NCBI RefSeq assembly: GCF_013778305.1
Contig: NZ_JACEIC010000002.1
Location: 499,708 to 563,707, forward strand
From: Nocardioides agri
GTDB taxonomy: Bacteria; Actinomycetota; Actinomycetes; Propionibacteriales; Nocardioidaceae
DNA: 64,000 bases
Direction: 5' to 3'
A program made the position numbers and the translations under genes. Positions 9,077-15,917 of the stretch are shown here, one piece after another; position 1 is the stretch's first letter, and the number at the start of each line of letters is the position of its first letter. A model generated the notes under the pieces. That model searched no databases. It worked only from the letters and a program-made list of their open reading frames with translations, and was not told where the DNA came from.

Positions 9077-10468
9077 GTGAGAGCACTGATCTACGCTCGT
9101 ATCAGCAAGGACCGCGTCGGCGCGGGGATCAAGGTGGCGACCCAAGAGGCCGATTGCCGCACACTCGCCGACCGGCTTGGCGCGACGGTCGTGGGCGTCT
9201 ACGTCGACAACGACCTGTCTGCCTACTCGGGGAAGCAACGGCCCCAATACCTCGCGCTACTAGAACGGGTTGCCGCCGGGGACGCCGACGTCGTGATCGC
9301 GTGGCACACCGACCGCTTGCACCGGAACCCAACCGAGTTGGAGGCATACATCGACGCGTGCGAAAGGGGCGGGGTCGATACCCACACAGTGAGGGCCGGA
9401 CGGATCGACCTGACGACGCCCTCCGGCAAGCTGTTTGCAAGGAACCTCGGGTCGTACGCCCGGTTCGAGATCGAACACGCAATCGACCGGCAACGACGCG
9501 CGAAGCGTCGTGCGGCGACCGAGGGGACGTGGAAGGGCGGTCGCCGTCCGTTCGGGTACAACGCCGACGGCGTAACAGTGCGGGACTCCGAGGCAGACGC
9601 GATCCGCGAGGCCGCCGACCGGGTGCTCGCGGGCGACTCCCTCGCGGCAATCGCGCGCGAGTGGAACCGGCGGGGTATCACGACCACGACGGGGAAAGAG
9701 TGGCGTCCCGACGGACCGAGGCGGATCCTCCTCCGGCCCCGCAACGCGGGCTTCATGGAGCACCAAGGCGAGATCATCGGCGAGGCCGAATGGCCGCCTG
9801 TGATCGAACCGGAAAAGTGGCGCGCCGTCACCCGCCTCCTGACAAACCCGGCGAGGCGGACGGCACCTTCGTCGTCGGGGGTCCGGTGGTTGGGTTCCGG
9901 GTTGTATCGCTGTTGGGCGTGCGACGGCCCGGTCCGAGTCGGTGCGTCGAAAGGAATCAGCACCTACCGGTGCCGCGAGCGGTCACACGTCGCACGCGCG
10001 CAAGAACCACTCGACGACTTCGTCACCAAGGCGATCGTGCGTTGGCTTCGGGAGTCCGATCGCGCCGACCTTCTTTGGACTCCGCCCGGAACCGACGTGG
10101 GCGCGTTGGAGACCGAGGCCGCGACCCTGACCGGGCGCAAGCAAGCATTGGCCTCCATGTTCGCGCGTGGCGAGATCGACGGTCCCCAACTCGCGACGGC
10201 GACGTCCGAGCTAGAGGCGCGCCTAGAACAGATACGCGACGCGGTGACCTCCGCCTACTCCGGGACCGCGCTCGAGGGCGTGGCGTCCGCCCCGGATCCG
10301 GGACAGGCGTGGTTGGACCTACCACTCGATCGTCAACGCGCCGTCCTTGACGCGGTGGTTGTCGTAACCCTGCTTGCGTCGCCCCGCGGCCGACCCGCCG
10401 GGTGGGTCGAGGGACTCCCCTACTTCCGACCGGACACTGTGAGGCTTGATTGGCGATCCGGGGACTAG
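9077..10468 (+). CDS. Large serine integrase
   Basis: Catalyses attP x attB integration, and excision with a directionality factor. The 463-residue protein starts at a GTG, 25 bases inside the left end. The resolvase domain (1 to ~140) has the nucleophile Ser10 in MRALIYARIS and conserved Arg residues in the TDRLHRNP region. A recombinase domain follows (RPFGYNADG; IAREWNRRGITT). A zinc ribbon (CWAC ... YRC, ~280-300) and a C-terminal coiled coil (ETEAATLTGRKQAL ... SELEARLEQI) complete the usual large-serine-recombinase plan. No inactivating lesion is visible, so the element may be mobile. Confidence 0.95.
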   Translation: MRALIYARISKDRVGAGIKVATQEADCRTLADRLGATVVGVYVDNDLSAYSGKQRPQYLALLERVAAGDADVVIAWHTDRLHRNPTELEAYIDACERGGVDTHTVRAGRIDLTTPSGKLFARNLGSYARFEIEHAIDRQRRAKRRAATEGTWKGGRRPFGYNADGVTVRDSEADAIREAADRVLAGDSLAAIAREWNRRGITTTTGKEWRPDGPRRILLRPRNAGFMEHQGEIIGEAEWPPVIEPEKWRAVTRLLTNPARRTAPSSSGVRWLGSGLYRCWACDGPVRVGASKGISTYRCRERSHVARAQEPLDDFVTKAIVRWLRESDRADLLWTPPGTDVGALETEAATLTGRKQALASMFARGEIDGPQLATATSELEARLEQIRDAVTSAYSGTALEGVASAPDPGQAWLDLPLDRQRAVLDAVVVVTLLASPRGRPAGWVEGLPYFRPDTVRLDWRSGD

Positions 10469-10471
10469 CGC

Positions 10472-10561
10472 CTACGGATCGCCTCGCCACCATGACGCGA
10501 TCAGTGACCCGCCGATTGCGAACCCGGCGGCGATGAGGACGAGCTGAACCCACGCGGGCAT
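10472..10561 (-). CDS. Possible 29-residue single-span membrane peptide
   Basis: Begins MPAWVQLVLIAAGFAIGG and is one hydrophobic helix followed by a short basic tail (WWRGDP). Its ATG lies two bases after the stop of the upstream HTH gene, so coupling is likely if it is translated. It ends three bases from the integrase stop. Short membrane peptides are common in phage-like elements (holin-like or exclusion peptides), but nothing here proves expression or function. Confidence 0.4.
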   Translation of the reverse strand: MPAWVQLVLIAAGFAIGGSLIASWWRGDP

Positions 10562-10563
10562 GA

Positions 10564-10995
10564 TCAGGCCGTCTTGAACCGAAGGGCGAACGCTCGCGCC
10601 GCCGCATACCGCTCGACGTCGGCGCGCCTGAACCACCAACGCCGCCCATGCCGGATCCCCGGCAGACGATCGTGGTCGGCGAGGCGGGCGACGTACGTCG
10701 GCGTCCACCCGAGGAGGGCCGCCGTCGTCGGGCTATCTAGCCACACGTCGTCGGTCGGCGGCGGGCCGGTCGGTTCCGGGTCCCGCGCCGGACGCGCGGC
10801 CCGCCGTTCTGCCCGGCGAGCTTGTTCGGCCTGCCATGTCTTCGCGAACGCCTCGACGGACGCGCGGTCGAGGCTAGGCCGGGGACCGCGCCGGGGTCGG
10901 TGCGCGATCCTCCCGACGGCGACGGCGTGTTCGATCGTCGTCGCGTTGCACCCGACGATCTCGGCCGCGGCGGCCTGCGAGATCCACGTCGTCAC
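10564..10995 (-). CDS. Tandem helix-turn-helix DNA-binding protein (excisionase or regulator candidate)
   Basis: A 143-residue protein with two HTH-like modules. The N-terminal one (residues ~5-30, AAAAEIVGCNATTIEHAV) and the C-terminal one (~86-132, TAALLGWTPTYVARLADHDR with GIRHGRRWWFRRADVERYA) both fit the MerR/excisionase-like HTH_17 type. The linker is rich in Ala, Arg and Pro. Position next to the integrase, convergent with it, is typical for recombination directionality factors or element regulators. Which of these it is cannot be decided from sequence. Confidence 0.7.
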   Translation of the reverse strand: MTTWISQAAAAEIVGCNATTIEHAVAVGRIAHRPRRGPRPSLDRASVEAFAKTWQAEQARRAERRAARPARDPEPTGPPPTDDVWLDSPTTAALLGWTPTYVARLADHDRLPGIRHGRRWWFRRADVERYAAARAFALRFKTA

Positions 10996-11058
10996 GGGCT
11001 GATGGTTCCCCTACTAGGACGCGACCGAAACGCGTCGTCGTTCGAGGTCGGGGACGCG

Positions 11059-12012
11059 CTATTCGCAGACGATCCCGTCGTGGTCGCGATCTTCGTACCA
11101 CCAATACTCCGGGTCGCGGCCACGGTAGTAAGGACCGTATCCGTGGTCGATCGCGTCGGTGCAGGTAGAGAACCGCGGGTCAAGGCCACCGCCGCCACCG
11201 CCGCCACCGCCACCGCCGCCGCCGCCGCCACCGCCGCCGGTGCCACCCCCGCCGCCGCCGGTACCGCCGCCGGACGACCCACCGACCATCTTCACCTTGG
11301 CACGGTGGGTCGTGAACTTCTTGTTCTCGCAGTACTGCGCGGTCAGCAACAGCGATTCCTTCTCGAACTGATCGACCGAGAGGCCCCACCGGACCTTCAC
11401 GACGGTCCACTGAAGGATGTACTTGCACGGGTACTTGATCGGCATCCACTCGCCCGGGTCACGGTCGCCCTTGGACCGATTCGCCGCTTGGGTAACCGCA
11501 ATCAACGCCCGGCCGTCCGCGAGATCGTTGGCGTAGGCCTCACGGTGCGCCGGGTTCCAATTGCGTGCGCCGGAGTCCCACGCCTCGGCCAACGGCACCA
11601 TGTGGTCTATGTCCAAGGCCTTTGCCTTGGTCTTCGTGACGCCGTCGTACTGACTGACCCACCTGCCCGACTTCACCGTGCAGTTGCCGGTGACCTTCTT
11701 CTTGGACTCTTGGCGCAGTACCTCGGCGCGAGTGTCCTGACAGTCCCGATCCGGGTCGTCCCACAGCTTGAACTTCTCGCGGGCATAGCCGTTCCTGTGC
11801 TCGTTGCGAACGGGTAGTCCGTTGATCGCAGCACGGAGCTTCTTGGTGATCTTCTTGCCGTTGACCGCCTTGGGCACCGCCCCCGCCCGAGGTGCCGCCG
11901 ACGTCACGGCGATTGTTCCGTGTTCCGGGGCGGCAACGACCGGCGCGATCGAACTTGGCACCGTGAGCGTCACCGCCGCGAAAGCAACGACGCTCGCCTG
12001 ACGAACGGACAT
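11059..12012 (-). CDS. Secreted HNH-type nuclease with poly-Gly linker and Excalibur domain
   Basis: The 317-residue protein starts MSVRQASVVAFAAVTLTV, a signal peptide cleaved near VVAAPE. Residues ~55-235 are a DUF1524/HNH-like nuclease domain: DIDHMVPLAEAWDSG at 134-148 carries the metal/catalytic His137, with NW and HREAYANDL and later AANRSKGDRDP. A run of 18 Gly (259-276), preceded by shorter Gly runs, links it to an Excalibur Ca-binding motif at the C-terminus (DRDHDGIVCE). Secreted HNH-Excalibur proteins are frequent in actinobacteria, usually called extracellular nucleases. A GTG three codons upstream (12021) is an alternative start. It is divergent from the next Excalibur gene. Confidence 0.85.
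   Translation of the reverse strand: MSVRQASVVAFAAVTLTVPSSIAPVVAAPEHGTIAVTSAAPRAGAVPKAVNGKKITKKLRAAINGLPVRNEHRNGYAREKFKLWDDPDRDCQDTRAEVLRQESKKKVTGNCTVKSGRWVSQYDGVTKTKAKALDIDHMVPLAEAWDSGARNWNPAHREAYANDLADGRALIAVTQAANRSKGDRDPGEWMPIKYPCKYILQWTVVKVRWGLSVDQFEKESLLLTAQYCENKKFTTHRAKVKMVGGSSGGGTGGGGGGTGGGGGGGGGGGGGGGGGGLDPRFSTCTDAIDHGYGPYYRGRDPEYWWYEDRDHDGIVCE
11183..11275. repeat. GGC/GGT trinucleotide tract encoding poly-Gly
   Basis: About 90 bases made almost only of GCC/ACC triplets on the plus strand, encoding 18 consecutive Gly plus shorter Gly runs separated by Thr in the HNH-Excalibur gene. Such tracts can vary in length by slippage, which in this frame changes only linker length. Confidence 0.8.
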
Positions 12013-12193
12013 GAATGACACGATCTTGCCTCCGAGAATGCGTCCGACCGGGATCTGCCCAAGAGGATGCACGTGATTACGGTCAACGTCGACACTCGAG
12101 CGCTCGTTCTCCCAAATCTGAGGCACGTTTTCGAGTAGCTGCGCCGCGTCCCCGTCGACGATCCTCGTACAGCGGCAGTCCGTAGGATTCCGC

Positions 12194-12227
12194 TTTTCGG
12201 CGACGGAATGCTCGTACAGTTCGGCCC
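12194..12227 (+). promoter_or_regulatory. Candidate promoter giving a leaderless Excalibur mRNA
   Basis: TACAGT at 12215-12220 fits a -10 box and lies seven bases before the ATG at 12228, so a start at the usual distance would make the transcript leaderless, common in actinobacteria. A -35 (TTTTCG at 12194) is weak and the 15-base spacer short. The same 215-base gap must also serve the divergent nuclease gene. Confidence 0.3.
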
Positions 12228-12512
12228 ATGACTCCGACGAACGCTCTCCGGGGGGCCGTCGCAACACTCGCCCTTGCGGCGCCCCTCTTCTTGGTTGCGA
12301 CACCCGCCGACGCAGCGGCGCCGTACTTTTCCTCCTGCGACAGGTTGACTCGCGCATGGCCCAACGGCGTCGCGAAGGGCCGGGTTGCCGCGAATATGGC
12401 CGTACGCGACGGCTACTCGCGGCCGGCAACGACCCCGCGTGCCGTGGCCGTCTATTGGGAGAACTACCGCCGCCTCGACCGCGACCGAGACGGGACGGCC
12501 TGCGAGAACTGA
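12228..12512 (+). CDS. Small secreted Excalibur-domain protein
   Basis: A 94-residue protein with a signal peptide (MTPTNALRGAVATLALAAP ... ADAAAP, cleavage near residue 31) and a compact Excalibur domain: FSSCDRLTRAWPNGVA at its start and DRDRDGTACEN at its end. The motif matches the C-terminal domain of the divergent nuclease (DRDHDGIVCE). Excalibur domains are extracellular calcium-binding modules with no fixed partner. The nearby pair sharing one module and the export signals suggest they act together outside the cell, which is inference. Confidence 0.8.
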   Translation: MTPTNALRGAVATLALAAPLFLVATPADAAAPYFSSCDRLTRAWPNGVAKGRVAANMAVRDGYSRPATTPRAVAVYWENYRRLDRDRDGTACEN

Positions 12513-12589
12513 GGGGCCGCGCGGCCGCCGCCAGCATGGCGACCGAGTTCGGTCCGCGTCCGACTCCCGCGGTGCCGTAGCGTTCTGCC

Positions 12590-13246
12590 GTGCCCGAATC
12601 GACCAGCAGGGTTGAGCGATGGGAGAAACAGAGCGAGGTTCCGCTGCTGTTGCTCGCGACCGCCTTTCTCATCGCGTACGCGTGGCCGGTCCTCGATCCT
12701 CGCCTCGATCCTGACGTCGAGAGCGTCCTCACGGTCGCGTCGTGGACGATTTGGGGCGCGTTCGCAATCGACTTTGTGATCCGGCTGTACCTTGCCGACC
12801 GTCGCCGCCACTACGCGCTACACCATTGGTATGACGTGGTTTTGATCGCGGCCCCGATGCTGCGGCCGCTGAGGCTGCTGCGGCTACTCGCGTTCGCGCG
12901 GATCCTGAACCGGTCCGCGGTCGGCGGCCTCGCCGGTCGGGTCTCGGTCTACGTCGCCGGGGTCGCGGTCATGGCGCTTGGTCTCGGCGCGCTTGCGATC
13001 CTCGACGCCGAACGCGATGCACCCGGCGCGAACATCACTACGGCCGGGGACGCCCTGTGGTGGGCCGCCACGACCGTCACGACCGTCGGCTATGGCGACC
13101 GGTACCCGGTGACCACGACCGGCCGTTTCGTGGCGGCAGCGTTGATGGTGGTGGGCATCGCGGTCGTCAGCTCGCTTACTGCGGTGATCGCGACTTGGCT
13201 TATCGAGAACGTCCAACAAACCAAGCCGGAGGACGATCAACCGTAA
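12590..13246 (+). CDS. Voltage-gated-type potassium channel
   Basis: A 218-residue protein starting at GTG. The selectivity filter TTVGYGD is at residues 164-170, preceded by a pore helix (AGDALWWAATTV) and followed by the inner helix (FVAAALMVVGIAVVSSLT). Upstream segments at ~18-32, 46-68 and 82-90, and an S4-like helix RPLRLLRLLAFARI with Arg92, 95, 98 and 104, give the six-segment Kv/KvAP plan. The C-terminus after the pore is very short, with no RCK or cyclic-nucleotide domain. A K+ channel is unusual cargo on a small phage-like element; some viruses of algae carry K+ channels, and ion flux could affect infection or survival. Confidence 0.9.
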   Translation: MPESTSRVERWEKQSEVPLLLLATAFLIAYAWPVLDPRLDPDVESVLTVASWTIWGAFAIDFVIRLYLADRRRHYALHHWYDVVLIAAPMLRPLRLLRLLAFARILNRSAVGGLAGRVSVYVAGVAVMALGLGALAILDAERDAPGANITTAGDALWWAATTVTTVGYGDRYPVTTTGRFVAAALMVVGIAVVSSLTAVIATWLIENVQQTKPEDDQP

Positions 13247-13275
13247 TCACCGTCACCGACACGGGCCGTCGGCGG

Positions 13276-13545
13276 TCAGAGGAGTTCCTCGAGTAGCCGC
13301 GCGACGTCCCCGTCTTGGAACCTGAGGCGCGGGTCCGACAGATATCGGAACCGGGCCGAGTCGGCCGCCTCCCGAATCTGGTCGGGCGGCGCCCCGATGC
13401 TGCGCAGGTCGTCGAGGGCCGCCTCGCGCGGCGTGTTGTTGGTCAGGTGGTACCGGGCGCGGCCGTCGAGCTGCGCGAGCTGAATGCCCGGCGTGATGTT
13501 GGATCGGGAGGCCATGTTCCGGACGCTATGCCCGACCGCCGACAC
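13276..13545 (-). CDS. Hypothetical protein
   Basis: Up to 89 residues if the GTG at 13545 is used; an ATG at 13515 (MASRSNITPGIQLAQLDG) gives 79 and looks the better start. Neither has a clear Shine-Dalgarno. The sequence is soluble and mixed in charge, with a run near the end (FRYLSDPRLRFQDGDVARLLEELL in part) that could form helices. No family recognised. It converges with the channel gene (29-base gap) and lies just upstream, relative to its strand, of nothing else in the cargo block. Confidence 0.45.
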   Translation of the reverse strand: MSAVGHSVRNMASRSNITPGIQLAQLDGRARYHLTNNTPREAALDDLRSIGAPPDQIREAADSARFRYLSDPRLRFQDGDVARLLEELL

Positions 13546-13567
13546 CCGTGGGCCACACGGCTAGGTG

Positions 13568-14533
13568 TCACAACGCCGACGCGGGCGTCCCGTCTGGGTT
13601 GTCGAGGAACCTAAGCGCGATCCGTCGATTGCGCCTATCGACCTTCTTGACGCCCGTCCTTCGCGTGAAGCCAACGGCGTCGAGTTCCTTCTGGATTCGC
13701 TCACGTAGTCGATCTACCTGCAGTTCGAAGTGCATCACGGCGAAGTAGGCGGCGCCAGATTCCGTAGTGTCGCGCGGAGCTGACGCGAATCGCGCGTTCG
13801 CCTCGGCGACCTTGGCTTGTGCGTCGCGCAATTCGTCGCGAAGCTCGCCCACCCGATCGCGCCAGTGTTCGATTCGCCGGATTCGAGTTAATCGGATGCG
13901 CACCGCGTAGCCCGCCGTGGACGCGAAAACCGCGAACGTCAGGACCATCAGGACAACCGTGATCGTCGTGTTTTCGCCCTCCCGACGCCGACCGAGGAAC
14001 AGTCCGGCAGCGGCGGCGGCGCCTGCGGCGACCAGGAGAACGGCACTGATCCATTGCCAGGTCTTCGCGACCATGATGAATGAGTTGCGTACCTTCGGCG
14101 CGTTGCGGCTGAACGGTGTCAGAAAGCGGGCGCGCGCAAGCGCACCGATCGACTCCAAATCGCAGAACAGCGAGAGAATCGACAACACGATCGTTGCGCC
14201 CGCCGCGGCGACCTCCGAGGGGTTTTGCGTGGCGTCCATGAGGATCGCGGCCACGAAGAGGCCCGCATACACAAACACGATCGCAGTGAGTAGGTACCGC
14301 CGGGGCGGTACCTCGATGTGTGCCGCAAGGCGGAAGGTCCGCCGGTTGATAGACCTTGCAAGCACCCCGCGCGCAGCGGCGTCGGTCGCCGCCAGACAGA
14401 CGCGATGGTCACGTTCGATTGCGGATCGCAACCGCCCCGCCACGCTGAGGGAGGCCAACGCGGCAAACACACCAGCAAGCGCCGCCGCCGCTGTTGCAAC
14501 CTGCCCAACAGACTTCGGATCAAGCCAATCCAC
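13568..14533 (-). CDS. Multi-pass membrane protein with C-terminal coiled coil, unknown function
   Basis: A 321-residue protein starting MDWLDPKSVGQVATAAAALAG. Hydrophobic segments are visible at ~9-32, 80-99, 105-125, 160-182 and 189-211, suggesting five spans. Residues ~215-260 (RDRVGELRDELRDAQAKVAE) form a coiled coil, and a basic C-terminal region follows (RRTGVKKVDRRNRR). I do not recognise a family. Membrane spans plus a cytoplasmic coiled coil is a plan seen in several anti-phage membrane effectors, but that is only resemblance. It is encoded on the opposite strand to the adjacent channel gene. Confidence 0.7.
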   Translation of the reverse strand: MDWLDPKSVGQVATAAAALAGVFAALASLSVAGRLRSAIERDHRVCLAATDAAARGVLARSINRRTFRLAAHIEVPPRRYLLTAIVFVYAGLFVAAILMDATQNPSEVAAAGATIVLSILSLFCDLESIGALARARFLTPFSRNAPKVRNSFIMVAKTWQWISAVLLVAAGAAAAAGLFLGRRREGENTTITVVLMVLTFAVFASTAGYAVRIRLTRIRRIEHWRDRVGELRDELRDAQAKVAEANARFASAPRDTTESGAAYFAVMHFELQVDRLRERIQKELDAVGFTRRTGVKKVDRRNRRIALRFLDNPDGTPASAL

Positions 14534-14627
14534 TTTGCGACCCCTTCCTCGCGCTGCAAGTTATCGCCCCGCGATAGCGGCGTGCCGGGGAAAGCTCAGA
14601 AAGGTTGCCGCCGACCGGCGCGACGCG

Positions 14628-15053
14628 TTAACCGACCTGCCACGCGGCACCTGTGATCCTCGGCCGCCAAACGACGGAGACCTCGGGCACGGATGCGACC
14701 AGGCCGCGACCCCATGCGCCGGTGGGCGCATACATCCGGTCGTCGTCCCGGACGATCACGCGCGGCGATAGGCCGCGCATGGTGCCGGACCGGATGAGTC
14801 GTTCGGCGGCCCGTGCCCGCGGGTAGGTGTCGTTGAGGTCGCCGTAGATCAGTAGCCGATGGTGTTTGGTCTTAACGGCCGTCAGCCACCCGACGGGGTC
14901 GGCGGGGTCGTGGTCGAACAGGATCGGTGTCGTGCCGCGGGTGCCGGGGTCGAGGAAGTCCTCGAGGGTTTCGGGGACGAGTTCGAGGAGGCGACCGCCG
15001 CGGAGTTCGACGTGTCCGCCGAACGGGATCGTGCCTAGCAGCATCGGACTCAC
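14628..15053 (-). CDS. Prohead-protease-like protein (HK97/U35 type), small
   Basis: A 141-residue protein from a GTG start (MSPMLLGTIPFGGHVELRGG). The block ILFDHDPADPVGWL followed by LLIYGDLND, RARAAERLIRSG and MRGLSPRV matches the order in HK97-type prohead proteases: catalytic His in the FDHD strand, substrate strand, helix, then the GLS catalytic Ser. It is shorter than usual (160-220). Its GTG overlaps the upstream stop as GTGA. In a normal phage this protease processes scaffold and capsid, yet no capsid gene follows; downstream is a 94-base gap and a membrane protein. It might act on a helper phage's capsid. Confidence 0.6.
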   Translation of the reverse strand: MSPMLLGTIPFGGHVELRGGRLLELVPETLEDFLDPGTRGTTPILFDHDPADPVGWLTAVKTKHHRLLIYGDLNDTYPRARAAERLIRSGTMRGLSPRVIVRDDDRMYAPTGAWGRGLVASVPEVSVVWRPRITGAAWQVG

Positions 15054-15886
15054 CTACTCCCGGTCCCGGTGTCGAGGGCGACCGGGTGGGCGCCGTGGTT
15101 GGCAAGGTCCGCGAACTGTCGACCACTGTCGGGCAGGGCCTTGAGGACCGTGGCCTCGGCGCCGTCGGGCCACACGACTCCGGTCGGTAGGTGCAACCAC
15201 ACCGAGTCGGGTTCGAGGGCCAGTTCGAGGGCAAGCCAGGTTCCGCGGGCCGACGGGCCGGGCGGGAGGCCGTCGACGTCGGGGACACGGACCGGTCGGG
15301 TGGCCTCCGGTGCGCGTCCGCCGGTGCCGGTCGCCCACGACCACACGGCGAGGGCGGCCCAATAGGTGCCGAGGGCGTCCTCGCCGTCGCGTCGGTGTTC
15401 CCACGCGGCGAGCTTGTCGGCGCGGCCGAACCATCCGGCCGTCGCGGCGTTCGCCCATTCGGCGGCGGCCTTGTCGACGACCTTCCGGACCGCGGTCGCG
15501 ATCGCCGGGCGGTCGAGCTTCGCGGCCGCGGTGCGGGTGATCTCGGCGGCCGCCTGACAGGCGATCGTGGCCGCGACCCAACGACGCCGGTCGCCGTCGA
15601 GGAGCTTGTCGAGGCGGACCGCCTTCGGGGTCCGGTCCGCGACCCGGTCGGCGACGTCGGCGGCGAGATCGTCGGTGTAGCGGCGGCCGCCGGGGCGGGC
15701 GGCTTCAAGGTCGGCGACCGCGGCGTCGGCGGCCGCGATCGCGTCGTCGATCCGGGCCAACGGTGCGGCGAGGTCGCCCGCGTACGCGGCGACCGTAGCG
15801 GTGTCGGGCAGGGTCCGGGGCCGGGTCGGCACCGCGGGTCCGGGCAGGAACCCGGCCGGGTCCGGTAGTCCGTTGCGCTTCGGCAT
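15050..15886 (-). CDS. Hypothetical protein between terminase and protease genes
   Basis: A 278-residue protein starting at the ATG at 15886 (MPKRNGLPDPAGFLPGP), chosen for its strong AAGGAGA site; the frame continues to 15955. It is helical and Ala-rich (ARIDDAIAAADAAVADLEAA), with a KAVRLDKLLDGDRRRW segment and a C-terminal beta-rich part (DSVWLHLPTGVVWPDGAEA). No family recognised. A portal gene would occupy this place in a phage, but nothing in the sequence suggests a portal fold. Tight spacing (31 bases to the terminase stop, GTGA overlap with the protease) indicates one operon. Confidence 0.65.
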   Translation of the reverse strand: MPKRNGLPDPAGFLPGPAVPTRPRTLPDTATVAAYAGDLAAPLARIDDAIAAADAAVADLEAARPGGRRYTDDLAADVADRVADRTPKAVRLDKLLDGDRRRWVAATIACQAAAEITRTAAAKLDRPAIATAVRKVVDKAAAEWANAATAGWFGRADKLAAWEHRRDGEDALGTYWAALAVWSWATGTGGRAPEATRPVRVPDVDGLPPGPSARGTWLALELALEPDSVWLHLPTGVVWPDGAEATVLKALPDSGRQFADLANHGAHPVALDTGTGSR

Positions 15887-15917
15887 GAGGGGTCTCCTTC
15901 GTTGGGTGCGTCCGGCG

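Noticed and set aside
13568..14533. Major capsid protein
   Set aside because: Considered because a capsid should lie beside the protease, but five hydrophobic spans and a coiled coil do not fit a capsid.
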